Part shown: piece after piece, positions 33,531 through 43,281 of the stretch
Layout: the number at the start of each line of letters is the position of its first letter
Position numbering within the stretch: position 1 is the stretch's first letter
Source: CAYZMS01 sp964479625
GTDB taxonomy: Bacteria; Bacteroidota; Bacteroidia; Chitinophagales; Saprospiraceae
NCBI GenBank assembly: GCA_964479625.1
Contig: CAYZMS010000003.1
Coordinates: forward strand, 1-64,000
DNA length: 64,000 nt
Direction of reading: 5' to 3'
The notes under the pieces: model-generated
Databases searched by the model: none
Seen by the model: only the letters and a program-made list of their open reading frames with translations
What the model was told of the DNA's origin: nothing
Made by a program: the position numbers and the translations under genes

Positions 33531-36500
33531 ATGATCGAACGTATCATCCGTTTTTCGGTGCGGCAGAAGTTGTTGGTCGGCTTGTTTACCATTGCTCTGA
33601 TCGCTGCCGGCACATATTCTTTACAACACTTACCCATAGATGCGGTACCGGATATCACCAATAATCAAGTCCAGATCGTTACGGTTTCATCGGCACTTGC
33701 ACCTCAGGAGGTAGAGCAATTCATTACCTATCCGGTAGAAGTTGCCATGGCCAATATCCCAAGGGTTGAGGAAATACGGTCTATTTCCCGTTTTGGGTTA
33801 TCGGTGGTGACGGTGGTTTTTGAAGATGCTGTCCCCATACTCGAAGCCAGGCAATTTGTAAAGGAACAAATTGACCTGGCCGTAGGGGAGATCTCCCCTG
33901 AAATGGGGCGACCCGAGCTAATGCCCATCACAACCGGGCTGGGGGAGATATACCAATACGTTCTGCGGGTAGAACCGGGTTACGAGCATCAATACGGACC
34001 GATGGAATTGCGAACCATCCAGGATTGGATCGTAAAGCGGCAATTGGCCGGCATCCCCGGTATCATCGAAACCAGTAGTTTTGGCGGCTACCTTAAACAA
34101 TATGAGGTGGCGGTAGATCCACTGCGGCTGGAAGCTTATGGTATCGCCATTAGTGAACTCTTCACCGCATTAGAGCGAAATAACCAGAACAGTGGTGGAA
34201 GTTATATCGAAAAAGGACCAAATGCCTTTTACATACGAACGGAAGGTTTGGTTGAATCCATCGAGCATATTGAGCAAATAGTCGTGGCTCTTAGGAATAA
34301 CAGCCCGGTACTTGTTCGGGACATCGCCCAGGTGCAATTGGGGAGCCCCAAACGCTATGGTGCCATGACAATGGATGGTGTTGGAGAAGCAGTTGGGGGT
34401 ATCACCCTGATGTTGAAGGGCGCCAACTCTTCTCAGGCTATTGCCAATGTGCATGACCGTATCGATCAGGTCAGGCGATCTTTGCCCGAGGGTGTATTGC
34501 TGGAACCCTACCTTGACCGTTCAGCCCTTGTAGCCAAAACCATAGAAACGGTAAAAGAAAACCTGTTAACCGGAGGGGCCATCGTAATATTGGTCTTGAT
34601 CTTCCTTTTGGGCAATTGGCGTGCGGGTTTTATTGTCGCCTCCGTGATCCCTTTGTCCATGTTGTTTACTGTAATCCTGATGCAGCAATTTGGAGTGTCT
34701 GCCAATTTGATGTCCCTGGGGGCGATCGACTTCGGTATTGTGATTGACGGGGCTGTAATTATCATTGAGGGAGTGCTGTTTACCCTTGGTCTTGAATATG
34801 CCGGGCGCCAATTGACCCAGAAACAGATGGATGACCTTATTGTGGATTCTTCCAGTCAATTATTTCGCTCGGCAGTTTTTGGGGTTTTCATCATTTTGGT
34901 CGTGTTTATTCCCATCATGACCCTGACCGGAATAGAAGGAAAAATGTTCAGACCTATGGCCCTGACCTTTAGTTTTGCCATTTTGGGTGCTTTACTGTTG
35001 TCCTTAACGTACGTTCCCATGATGGCGGCTTGGGTCTTTCCAAGGAGGGTCCAGTCGCATGGAGGATGGTCAGAACGCCTGATGGATAGAATTAAGACCA
35101 TTTATAGACCCTTGCTGAGCGGGGCGCTAAGGTTACCTTTCCTGGTGTTGGGTATTGCTATTTCAGCAGTGGTGATAGCCGCCTTTATATTTAGTCGGTT
35201 AGGGGCCGAGTTCATTCCTACGCTAGAGGAAGGTGACCTGGCTATGCAAATGACCCTGCAACCTGGTTCGGCCCTGTCGGAGAGTATCCGGGCTTCCACA
35301 CGAGCGGAGCGCATTTTGCTACGGGAGTTTCCGGAAGTAAAACACGTGGTTTCGAAAATTGGTACTGCTGAAGTCCCAACAGACCCAATGGCTGTGGAAG
35401 ATGCAGATATCATGATTATCCTAAAACCAAAAGAAGAATGGACCAGCGCAAACGGTAGGGAACAATTGGTTGAAAAAATGAAAGCCGCGCTTTCTTCTCT
35501 TCCGGGGGTGGAGTTCGAATTTACCCAACCCATCCAATTGCGCTTCAATGAACTGATGACCGGAGCGAAAACGGACATAGCCGTAAAGATCTTTGGTGAA
35601 GAGAATACCACCCTGGCGCGCTTTGCCGAAAAGGCGGCAGGAATTATCGAACCCATTCCTGGAGCAGCGGACGTTAGAGTGGAGCAAACGGAAGGCTTGC
35701 AACAATTGCGGGTTCGTTACAAAAGAGAAAAGGTGGCAGAATACGGTTTGAATATTGAAGACCTGAATACGATTATTCGAACTGCCTTTGCAGGAGAAGT
35801 TGCCGGTGCCGTTTTCGAAAATGAACGAAAATTTGATCTGGTGGTCCGGCTGAAGGAGGCATATCGTCAGGATGTAGATCTCAATCACTTGTATATCCAC
35901 CCTAGGGACCGGATAATGAGTATCCCGCTCAGCGAGGTAGCTGAATTGAATTTTGTGGAGGGGCCTATGCAGATTTCCCGAGAGTCCGCTCGGCGTCGGA
36001 TCACTATAGGGGTGAATGTACGCGAAAGGGATGTTGCCAGCCTGGTCCAGGATATCCAGACCCGCCTGGAAACATCCCTGGATCTACCACCGGGTTACAG
36101 TATTGAATACGGAGGGGCTTTCGAGCACTTAAAGGAGGCGCAAAGCAGGTTGGTATTGGCTGTCCCTGTTGCGTTGGGGTTGATCTTTTTGCTGTTATTT
36201 TTCACTTTTGGTCGCTTCAGTTATGCTTTGTTGGTCTTTTCAGCCGTGCCGATGGCAGCCTTAGGCGGTATTATTGCTTTGTGGATACGAGGTATGCCAT
36301 TTAGTATTTCAGCAGGGGTAGGCTTCATTGCCTTGTTTGGTGTAGCCGTGCTCAATGGGATCGTTCTGATCAGCTACTTTAACCGAATCTGGCTTGAACA
36401 ACCGCAAATGGAATGGAAGTCCCTGATACTGGAAGGGGCACAGACACGCCTTCGACCGGTGTTAATGACGGCAACAGTGGCTGCCCTGGGGTTTCTTCCC

Positions 36501-37823
36501 ATGGCACTTTCTACTTCTAATGGGGCTGAAGTGCAAAAACCATTGGCTACAGTTGTGATCGGTGGACTGGTCAGTGCAACTATACTGACCTTGCTCGTTC
36601 TGCCTGTTCTTTATTATTTATTGCAACGGAAAAAGCAACTCCTTCCACCTGCCTTACCGATTATATTATTATTACTGATTCCCAGCGCCTTACCGCTCCA
36701 TGGGCAGGCACCTCTAAGTCTGGAGACTGCTTTGGATTCGGCCTTGTTATTACATCCCGAGCTGCGCAATGCCTCCCTGCGTGTTCAACAAGCCCGGCTC
36801 GGTCTGGATGCTGCCTGGGAGTTGCCTCCTGCTTCTTTGGATCTTGGGCTTGGACAAATAAATACGGCTGCCTTCGATTACCACTTTTCTATACAACAGG
36901 GACTTGGTCAGATCGGCAGGGATAAGGCAAGAAAGGAACTGGCCCAAACCAGGATTAGTCTGGCCGAGGGAGAGCAGTCCCTGTTGGAACTGGAGCTCAT
37001 CCGGGATATGCATTTGACCTTTGATCGCTGGGTGTTTGAGACCCAAAGTCAGGACCTGCTTTCCCGTTTGTATACGCTTTACCAGGACTTTGAAACAAAA
37101 GCCCGGCTTCAATTAGAAGCCGGGCAGATCAATGCCCTGGAATATGCTCTGGTGCAAAATGCCCTGACCCGCCTGGGTGTGCAATTAGCGGAACGGGAAA
37201 ATGCAAGGGTAGCGGCTTTTCGGGAACTTCGGGAGCGCGCCTGGCTAAAAGGGGAATACCAACCCTCGGATACGCTTTACGCTCCAATAGCATTCCCCTT
37301 GGGAGACCGTCTGGATCAACGGTTGACAAAACCCTGGCAACTTCAGGTGGAGGAGGAGCGGAATCAACGGAATATTCTTGAAGCTTCCATGGCGGGTCAA
37401 TGGCGTTTCGGGTACTTTAATCAAAGTATCCGGCCAGACTGGAGTTTGCAAGGAGCCCTGCTTGGTCTGGATATTCCCATTTTTCGAAAAGCAGATAAAA
37501 CTAGGGTGGAAATCCAACAACTCGAACAGGCTGTGGCCGGGAACCAATTACTCTGGGCCGAACATCGTTTCGAAAGTCAGGCTCAGGAACTAAGCCTCCA
37601 AGCTCAAAATTGGGATTCGGAACTAAGAGATCGGGGGGATATGCTCAAAGCCCAGGCAGCTCAATTGCGAAGACTTTCCCGCCAACAACTAGAAGCCGGT
37701 GCTATCGATTATTTCGAATACCTGCGAAGTCTGGAGGCTGCCCTTCAAACCGAATTGGAGTACCTGAAACTGGTACACTGTTACAACCAGGCCGTCATTG
37801 GCTTGGAATTCTTCAAGGAATAA
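33531..37823 (+). CDS. CzcA/CusA heavy-metal RND pump fused to TolC-type outer-membrane factor
   Basis: A 1430-residue efflux protein. Residues 1 to about 1040 are an HME-type RND transporter: FSVRQKLLVGLFTIALIA (TM1), AVPDITNNQVQIVT, the heavy-metal TM4 motif GAIDFGIVIDGAVIIIE, GAEFIPTLEEGDLA, and TM segments to VLPVLYYLLQRKK. The C-terminal part (about 1060-1430) resembles CzcC/TolC-type outer-membrane factors: PLSLETALDSALLLHPELRNASLRVQQARLGL, long coiled helices, and LRRLSRQQLEAGAIDYFEYL. Inner-membrane pump and outer-membrane channel are thus encoded together. The start at 33531 is the family N-terminus; an upstream start adds 12 unrelated residues. Confidence 0.92.
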   Translation: MIERIIRFSVRQKLLVGLFTIALIAAGTYSLQHLPIDAVPDITNNQVQIVTVSSALAPQEVEQFITYPVEVAMANIPRVEEIRSISRFGLSVVTVVFEDAVPILEARQFVKEQIDLAVGEISPEMGRPELMPITTGLGEIYQYVLRVEPGYEHQYGPMELRTIQDWIVKRQLAGIPGIIETSSFGGYLKQYEVAVDPLRLEAYGIAISELFTALERNNQNSGGSYIEKGPNAFYIRTEGLVESIEHIEQIVVALRNNSPVLVRDIAQVQLGSPKRYGAMTMDGVGEAVGGITLMLKGANSSQAIANVHDRIDQVRRSLPEGVLLEPYLDRSALVAKTIETVKENLLTGGAIVILVLIFLLGNWRAGFIVASVIPLSMLFTVILMQQFGVSANLMSLGAIDFGIVIDGAVIIIEGVLFTLGLEYAGRQLTQKQMDDLIVDSSSQLFRSAVFGVFIILVVFIPIMTLTGIEGKMFRPMALTFSFAILGALLLSLTYVPMMAAWVFPRRVQSHGGWSERLMDRIKTIYRPLLSGALRLPFLVLGIAISAVVIAAFIFSRLGAEFIPTLEEGDLAMQMTLQPGSALSESIRASTRAERILLREFPEVKHVVSKIGTAEVPTDPMAVEDADIMIILKPKEEWTSANGREQLVEKMKAALSSLPGVEFEFTQPIQLRFNELMTGAKTDIAVKIFGEENTTLARFAEKAAGIIEPIPGAADVRVEQTEGLQQLRVRYKREKVAEYGLNIEDLNTIIRTAFAGEVAGAVFENERKFDLVVRLKEAYRQDVDLNHLYIHPRDRIMSIPLSEVAELNFVEGPMQISRESARRRITIGVNVRERDVASLVQDIQTRLETSLDLPPGYSIEYGGAFEHLKEAQSRLVLAVPVALGLIFLLLFFTFGRFSYALLVFSAVPMAALGGIIALWIRGMPFSISAGVGFIALFGVAVLNGIVLISYFNRIWLEQPQMEWKSLILEGAQTRLRPVLMTATVAALGFLPMALSTSNGAEVQKPLATVVIGGLVSATILTLLVLPVLYYLLQRKKQLLPPALPIILLLLIPSALPLHGQAPLSLETALDSALLLHPELRNASLRVQQARLGLDAAWELPPASLDLGLGQINTAAFDYHFSIQQGLGQIGRDKARKELAQTRISLAEGEQSLLELELIRDMHLTFDRWVFETQSQDLLSRLYTLYQDFETKARLQLEAGQINALEYALVQNALTRLGVQLAERENARVAAFRELRERAWLKGEYQPSDTLYAPIAFPLGDRLDQRLTKPWQLQVEEERNQRNILEASMAGQWRFGYFNQSIRPDWSLQGALLGLDIPIFRKADKTRVEIQQLEQAVAGNQLLWAEHRFESQAQELSLQAQNWDSELRDRGDMLKAQAAQLRRLSRQQLEAGAIDYFEYLRSLEAALQTELEYLKLVHCYNQAVIGLEFFKE

Positions 37824-37840
37824 AGCAGAAATCAAATAAG

Positions 37841-38944
37841 ATGGAAAAAACAATTTACGGCATATGGTTGATCGCTCTTTTATTTACCGGTTCGGGCTGT
37901 AGGCAGTCCCCTGCCAAAGAGGACCGGACCTCAACAGCATCGCAGCCCATGCCTCCCCCTCCTGAAATACCCACCATGGAGCTGGGCTCTCCGGCCTTTG
38001 AGCCTATTTCTACCTACTTTGAAGTGAGCGCACAGGTAGAGGTTCCCCCTAAAAACCAGGCCTTTGTTCATAGTCCGGTTCCAGGTTTTATCCAAAGTGT
38101 GGATCATATTCCCGGGGATTATGTGAAAAAAGGGGCTTATCTCACCACAGTCAAGCATCAGGATCTGGTGCGGTTACAACGGGAATTTCTGGAAACGAAG
38201 GCTGCATGGAGTGCTGCCCAAAAACAATATGAGCGATTAGCAAAACTGGCGCAAACGGATGCTGCTTCCCTACGGGCACTGGAAAGCGCCCAGGCTGAAT
38301 ATGAACTGCTACAGGCTACCCATGATGGCATATTGGAGGAATTGGAATTAATCGGTATGCCTCTTGATGAAATTCAGGCCGGTAACATTCAGACCCAGTT
38401 GCATTTATACGCTCCGATCAGCGGCTACCTTACCTCTATTCATGCCCGGCCCGGCATGCTCGCGACACCAGATATGGCTTTGTATCAGATCGTTCATTTA
38501 GGGCACCCCCACCTGGAGTTACAAGTCTTTCAAGCCGATATTGGCCGCATAGTTGAAGGACAATCCGTAATGGCCTGGATACCGGGTACCAGAGATACCC
38601 TTTTGGCTCAGGTTTATCGAAATGGCCGACAACTGGATCCCGAGCGAAGAACGATATCCGTACATGCACATTTTGAAGATAAAGCCTTTGCTTCCAAACG
38701 ATTACGATTGGGAGGGCATCTGCAGGCCCGGATTTTTGACCTTCCTGATTCGGTTTGGACTGTTCCAGCGAGTGCTCTGGAGCGCCGGGAAGGGGAAACG
38801 TTGGTATTTCGAAAAAAGGGGGAAACCTTCGAAGGTATTCCGGTACAAGTTGGAAGAACCGCCAATGGCAGGGTGGAGATCCCGAACCCCGGCCTTGACT
38901 CTTCCATGCAATTGGTCGTTAAAGGGGCTTATTACGTCCAATGA
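37841..38944 (+). CDS. CzcB/CusB-like periplasmic adaptor lipoprotein
   Basis: A 367-residue membrane-fusion protein with a lipobox (GSGC, Cys20). A barrel-sandwich half-motif HSPVPGFIQSVDHIPGDYVKKG is followed by an alpha-hairpin (LQREFLETKAAWSAAQKQYERL), the second lipoyl half LYAPISGYLTSIHARPGM, and beta-barrel/membrane-proximal segments to VVKGAYYVQ. It begins 17 nt after the RND-OMF fusion and completes the tripartite efflux system. The start at 37841 is chosen because the ORF continues upstream only into the preceding gene. The exported metal cannot be predicted. Confidence 0.9.
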   Translation: MEKTIYGIWLIALLFTGSGCRQSPAKEDRTSTASQPMPPPPEIPTMELGSPAFEPISTYFEVSAQVEVPPKNQAFVHSPVPGFIQSVDHIPGDYVKKGAYLTTVKHQDLVRLQREFLETKAAWSAAQKQYERLAKLAQTDAASLRALESAQAEYELLQATHDGILEELELIGMPLDEIQAGNIQTQLHLYAPISGYLTSIHARPGMLATPDMALYQIVHLGHPHLELQVFQADIGRIVEGQSVMAWIPGTRDTLLAQVYRNGRQLDPERRTISVHAHFEDKAFASKRLRLGGHLQARIFDLPDSVWTVPASALERREGETLVFRKKGETFEGIPVQVGRTANGRVEIPNPGLDSSMQLVVKGAYYVQ

Positions 38945-39008
38945 TTTGGAAAGTTGTTAATTTCAAACGTAGTATTTATAGAACAAGTGAATTTTCGAAA
39001 AAGAGGAT

Positions 39009-39734
39009 ATGGACCATCCGGATCAGCATGGTAAATCGGGCCTATTCGATCGATATCAAGCCTATTTGGGCGAATTCGTTTATGGAGGGATAGATGGCTG
39101 CGTAACTACCTTCGCTGTGGTGGCGGGAGCAGTAGGGGCGGGACTGGATAGTATAGTGATCATTATTCTGGGGTTTGCGAACCTCCTGGCAGATGGTTTT
39201 TCCATGTCGGTAGGTGCCTACCTTTCAACTAAGTCTGAGCGAGATAATTATCAAAAACATCGGCAGATCGAATACTGGGAAGTGGATAACCTACCGGAGA
39301 CAGAGCGTGAAGAGATCCGGGTGATCTATCAAGCCAAGGGATTTGAAGGAGACCTATTGGAGCAGGTGGTGGAGGTGATCTGCGTAGACCGGGATCGTTG
39401 GGTGGACGTGATGATGACAGAAGAACTGGAAATGCTCAAAGACCAGAAATCTCCCTTGACGATAGGAGCCGTAACCTATCTGGCCTTTATTTTGATCGGA
39501 TTGATCCCTTTGCTCCTTTACGTCTACGATCAATTTTTTGTCTTCGAAGGCGACCTGTTCCTTTGGACGTGTTTGTTGACCGGGATTGGGTTCGGAACTG
39601 TCGGATGGTTAAAAGCTTATGTGACCCAAGTGTCCATTTTTCGATCTGTTTTAGAAACCTTGACCCTTGGGGCCATTGCTGCCGGGGTAGCCTATTTAGT
39701 TGGCGATTTACTGGAGCGACTCTTGTTGGGGTAG
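39009..39734 (+). CDS. VIT1/CCC1-family transporter
   Basis: A 241-residue membrane protein of the vacuolar iron/manganese transporter family. The N-terminal part has YLGEFVYGGIDGCVTTFAVVAG and GFANLLADGFSMSVGAYLSTKSE, carrying the conserved Asp and Met of TM1-TM2. A cytoplasmic charged region (MTEELEMLKDQKSP) precedes three more helices (AVTYLAFILIGLIPLLLYVY, LTGIGFGTVGWL, LTLGAIAAGVAYLVGDLLE). It likely moves Fe(II) or Mn(II). It lies downstream of the heavy-metal efflux genes. Confidence 0.88.
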   Translation: MDHPDQHGKSGLFDRYQAYLGEFVYGGIDGCVTTFAVVAGAVGAGLDSIVIIILGFANLLADGFSMSVGAYLSTKSERDNYQKHRQIEYWEVDNLPETEREEIRVIYQAKGFEGDLLEQVVEVICVDRDRWVDVMMTEELEMLKDQKSPLTIGAVTYLAFILIGLIPLLLYVYDQFFVFEGDLFLWTCLLTGIGFGTVGWLKAYVTQVSIFRSVLETLTLGAIAAGVAYLVGDLLERLLLG

Positions 39735-39817
39735 CGTTCCCGAACGGACACATCCTGTACCCCTTTTGCAATAAATTGTCTTTCGAACCTGTTCTTAGAG
39801 ATTAAGGTAAAGAATGG

Positions 39818-39857
39818 ATTAAACTAATGGGCTGCGTTTGCCACCAATTAGTTTAAT
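39818..39857. repeat. Long hairpin between VIT-type and DUF6268-like genes
   Basis: ATTAAACTAAT (39818-39828) and ATTAGTTTAAT (39847-39857) are perfect 11-bp inverted arms around an 18-nt loop, ending 33 nt before the next start codon. It may be a terminator (a weakly T-rich stretch follows) or a leader structure. Confidence 0.5.
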
Positions 39858-39890
39858 TCTATTTAAAATAAGAAAACCTCCAAAAGCTAT

Positions 39891-40907
39891 ATGTGTTTTT
39901 TAAAGCGCATTATTCTGGTCTTGGCCTTTTACTGCTCCTGCATTTGTACATGCAGGGCACAACTTTTTGCGGGGGATCCCTTTGCTCCGGCTAAGAAGAA
40001 AAGCTTTTGTAATCCTGGTATTCAAAATAGCAGCCCCGGGAAAGGAGTTGATATCGGGTTTGCCCATCACGGAGGCAGCCCAATCGGCCACGACATGCGA
40101 CCGGGTTTTGCTCCGGATTACCTGGAGTCCTTGAATGAATTAAAGCTTAGCGTAAAAGCACCCTTGTTTTTGAAAGATCGGACCAAGGTTCTGGTTGGAT
40201 ATAAACATGTACCTGAGTACCTCGACTATGATTTCATACCGGAGGGTGCCTTCCAAGATCCCGAAAACCTTTTCACTCAGGTAGCTTCCAGGCGTCTGGT
40301 TCGAAATTCCTTTGGCCTGTATGGGATCCATTCCCTGGATAATAAGCACTATATAGGAGGCCGACTGGCCGTGACTTACACCGGAGATTACACTGGTTGG
40401 ATCAATACCGACAGTCGTTATGCGGCCTACAATGCTATCCTGGCCTATGGAATTAAAAAAAGTGAAGATTTCGAGTGGGGCTTTGGTTTAATGGTCAACC
40501 ATAACGCCCGGCGTACTCTGCCCTTACCCTTTTTGGTGTATAATCGAAACTTCAATGAAACCTGGGGAATCGAAGCCTCTTTCCCTCAGGAAGTCCAGGG
40601 GCGATTAAATATCAACAAACGAAACCTGCTGCTTTTTGGATATTCTTTCGGAAGTAAAACCTATTCCGTAGACCTGGATCACTCCCTTACAGAAGACCCG
40701 GGTCCATATACCTTTAATCACTCGGAGATCATCAGCGGCCTGAATTGGCAAACCAATGTTGCTCCCTGGGTATGGTTGGACCTGCAGGCCGGTTATTCGT
40801 TCAACCTGAGTACCAACCTTCTAAATGACCTGGGAGAAGAAACTTACCGGCTTCAGACAGGAGCTGCACCCTATTTCCGCATCGGGATTTTCGCCTCACC
40901 TCAATGA
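39891..40907 (+). CDS. DUF6268-like outer-membrane barrel protein
   Basis: A 338-residue exported protein. A signal peptide (FLKRIILVLAFYCSCICTCRAQ) is followed by beta strands such as LNELKLSVKAPLFLKDRTKV, YIGGRLAVTYTGDY and WGFGLMVNHNARRTLPLPFLVY. The segments NETWGIEASFPQEVQGRLNI and LLLFGYSFGSKTYSV resemble the DUF6268 family. It ends in a barrel strand PYFRIGIFASPQ. Function unknown; it may serve the neighbouring transporters, but this is only context. Confidence 0.65.
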   Translation: MCFLKRIILVLAFYCSCICTCRAQLFAGDPFAPAKKKSFCNPGIQNSSPGKGVDIGFAHHGGSPIGHDMRPGFAPDYLESLNELKLSVKAPLFLKDRTKVLVGYKHVPEYLDYDFIPEGAFQDPENLFTQVASRRLVRNSFGLYGIHSLDNKHYIGGRLAVTYTGDYTGWINTDSRYAAYNAILAYGIKKSEDFEWGFGLMVNHNARRTLPLPFLVYNRNFNETWGIEASFPQEVQGRLNINKRNLLLFGYSFGSKTYSVDLDHSLTEDPGPYTFNHSEIISGLNWQTNVAPWVWLDLQAGYSFNLSTNLLNDLGEETYRLQTGAAPYFRIGIFASPQ

Positions 40908-40959
40908 TTGGTGATGGGGGCGCTATTACCTTATTTAAACCACAGGCCTTTATCACCAC

Positions 40960-41565
40960 TCACTGCTTATCACTTATGGTAATACTCCACATTCCCCGCA
41001 GGTCTCCTTCTGCATAGCCGATAGCCTCATCCTGGGGGTAAAGGGATTTGATGATGGCGTAGTCTTCTTCGGCCATAGTCTCGCCCAATTTTCCATGGCA
41101 TTTCAAACAGAGGGCTTGCATAAGGATCGGGGCATAAAATGCCACGGTATTGGCATCGATTGGCTTGACAACGGGTTTTAGGGGGGCTCCGGCATTAGCC
41201 CGGGCGTGGTATTCGCCCAGCATAGCTGCTTCCAGCTCCGTAGGGGCATCCTTGGGGTTTCGGATTTTGCGGCTGGTTCTACGAATAACTGCATTATTGG
41301 CTTTCGAAAGGGAATCCACAAGAGGATAGGCTACCGTATTGCAATAGGCTGCTGCGTGTTCAACCCCTCCTTTTTGTAAAGCTTGCTGGAGTTGGCTGCT
41401 AAGTACTGCAAAGGACTGTGTAGCCATTGCTTTTCCCCTTTCCAAATAAGCCTGTTCCTCCGCTTCGGTCAATTCAACAGGGGCATTTGATTGCGGACTT
41501 GGGGTATTACAGCTGGATAGTCCGATAAGGAAAATGTTTAGGGCGAGAGCAAGGGGTGTTTTCAT
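40960..41565 (-). CDS. DUF3365 lipoprotein with a c-type haem motif
   Basis: A 201-residue lipoprotein (LSSC lipobox, Cys19). It matches the DUF3365/Tll0287-like haem-sensor fold: AAAYCNTVAYPLVDSLSKANNAVIRRTSRKIRN broken into its two helices, then NPKDAPTELE, and the covalent haem motif CLKCH at Cys153-His157. It may be a periplasmic redox or gas sensor, or a c-type cytochrome. The start at 41565 gives the lipoprotein signal; upstream sequence overlaps the preceding gene. It follows the first CstB-like gene by 94 nt on the same strand, so a functional link with persulfide oxidation is likely. Confidence 0.8.
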   Translation of the reverse strand: MKTPLALALNIFLIGLSSCNTPSPQSNAPVELTEAEEQAYLERGKAMATQSFAVLSSQLQQALQKGGVEHAAAYCNTVAYPLVDSLSKANNAVIRRTSRKIRNPKDAPTELEAAMLGEYHARANAGAPLKPVVKPIDANTVAFYAPILMQALCLKCHGKLGETMAEEDYAIIKSLYPQDEAIGYAEGDLRGMWSITISDKQ

Positions 41566-41659
41566 GTTAAATAGGTGTGTGTTTTCGAAAAAAAATAACG
41601 GAGACTTCTTGCTGGAAGCCCCCGCGAGAACGATTACCATATAAATTGCTTGATATCTT

Positions 41660-43114
41660 TTAGGCAACAGCTTCCATTGCCTTGTCCAGTTCCTCTTGTG
41701 AGATCGTTGTGGGGCAAACATAGTCTGTCTTGGGGACATCCTTGTTTTCCTCCAGGTTGTTCCATCCGCCGGCAATATCCACTATATTGTGGAATCCGCG
41801 GGATTTCAAAATAGAACTCGTGATCATGGAGCGATAGCCTCCCTTGCAATGCAGGTAGTAAGTAGTATCATCATTCAAGCGCCCCATGTTCTTATTGATA
41901 TAGTCCAGCGGAAAATTCTCTGCACCTACCAGATGTTGCGCTAGGAATTCAGAAGGTTTGCGTACATCCAGGACCTGGTCTACCTGCCCATCGGCTAGGC
42001 GCTGTGCAAATTCCTCCACCGGAATGGAAGAAAGCGTATCGATCTCTTTACCGGCCTTTTTCCATGCTTCCATCCCTCCTTTGAGGTATCCCAGGGTGTT
42101 GTCGTAACCAACCCGGGCCAAACGAGTGACTACTTCCTCTTCCCGACCTTCGTCAGAAAGGAATACAATGGGTTGGTGCAGGTCGACGATCAGGGCCCCT
42201 ACCCAAGGCGCAAAGTCCCCTTCAAGACCGATAAAGATGGCGTTAGGAATAAACCCATCCTTGAATGTTTGTTCCTTGCGGGTATCCAATACCAGGGCGC
42301 CTTCATTTTCAACCAGTGCCTCAAAGGCTTCCACATCCAGCAGTACGGCACCTTTTTCCAGAACTTCTTCAAAGCTGCCGTAGCCCGTTTTGTTCAGCTT
42401 CGCATTCTTAGCAAAATACTGGGGCGGAGGAGCTAAACCTTCAGTGACCTCTTTTATAAACTCCTCCCTGGTCATGTCTTCCCGAAGTGCGTAGTTGGTT
42501 TTTTTCTGATTACCCAGGGTATCCCAGGTTTCAGAGCTCATATTTTTTCCACAGGCAGAGCCTGCACCGTGGCCGGGGTAAACGATGACCTCATCAGCCA
42601 ATGGCATGATCTTATTGCGTAAACTGTCAAAGGACCAACCGGCCAGGTCTTCTTTGGTAATACTACCTGCTTTTTGGGCCAGGTCAGGGCGCCCTACATC
42701 TCCAATAAACAGGGTATCACCGGTAAAAATGGCGTGGTCTTTACCCTGTTCATCCCGAAGTAAAAAAGTAGTACTTTCCGGAGTATGGCCGGGAGTGTGA
42801 AGCACTTTGAAAGTAACCTTCCCAAGCTTTAGCTCTTCTCCATCTTTAGCCTGGTATTTTTCAAACTCCGTTGGGGATTGAGGGCCGTATACGATAGTAG
42901 CACCGGTAGCCTTTGCCAGATCCAGGTGGCCTGAAACGAAGTCAGCATGGAAGTGGGTTTCGAAAATATATTTCAGTGTTGCTCCTTCCTGCTCCAGTTT
43001 TTCCAGGTATGGTTTGGTTTCGCGTAGCGGGTCTATGATCACAGCCTCGCCTTCGCTTTTGATATAATAGGCTGCCTCAGCCAGACAGCCGGTATAGATT
43101 TGTTCGACTTTCAT
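41660..43114 (-). CDS. CstB-like persulfide dioxygenase-rhodanese fusion, copy 1
   Basis: A 484-residue protein. The N-terminal metallo-beta-lactamase domain (1 to about 240) has THFHADFVSGH (His54, His56, Asp58, His63), HTPGHTPEST, FTGDTLFIGDVGRPDL and YPGHGAGSACG, as in ETHE1-type persulfide dioxygenases. A first rhodanese-like domain (about 260-365) has VFLSDEGREEE at the active-site loop and no Cys, so it is a pseudo-rhodanese. The second (about 370-470) has an active loop LHCKGGYRSM. The order equals that of Staphylococcus CstB. It should oxidise glutathione or other persulfides and pass sulfur to sulfite. The start is fixed by its paralogue (MKVEQIYTGC). A DUF3365 gene follows. Confidence 0.92.
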   Translation of the reverse strand: MKVEQIYTGCLAEAAYYIKSEGEAVIIDPLRETKPYLEKLEQEGATLKYIFETHFHADFVSGHLDLAKATGATIVYGPQSPTEFEKYQAKDGEELKLGKVTFKVLHTPGHTPESTTFLLRDEQGKDHAIFTGDTLFIGDVGRPDLAQKAGSITKEDLAGWSFDSLRNKIMPLADEVIVYPGHGAGSACGKNMSSETWDTLGNQKKTNYALREDMTREEFIKEVTEGLAPPPQYFAKNAKLNKTGYGSFEEVLEKGAVLLDVEAFEALVENEGALVLDTRKEQTFKDGFIPNAIFIGLEGDFAPWVGALIVDLHQPIVFLSDEGREEEVVTRLARVGYDNTLGYLKGGMEAWKKAGKEIDTLSSIPVEEFAQRLADGQVDQVLDVRKPSEFLAQHLVGAENFPLDYINKNMGRLNDDTTYYLHCKGGYRSMITSSILKSRGFHNIVDIAGGWNNLEENKDVPKTDYVCPTTISQEELDKAMEAVA

Positions 43115-43281
43115 TGAAGTTGGTTTTGTTCGATTGTTCATTCTTATGCTTCTAAATATGATTTGTTTAAATTATAGTTTATTTGGATTAACATGAAAAA
43201 GTCTTTACGTGTTTATTCGATCAAAAATTTGGTTTGAAAAGAACGACCCTCCGTTTTGATCTCCTTTCTTCCTTTCGAATA

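Noticed and set aside
34508..35900. Long minus-strand ORFs opposite the RND pump gene
   Set aside because: They are shadow frames of a well-supported gene and show no domain.
37610..37840. N-terminal extension of the CzcB-like adaptor
   Set aside because: The extension lies wholly in the 3' end of the RND-OMF gene in another frame; the lipoprotein signal begins at 37841.
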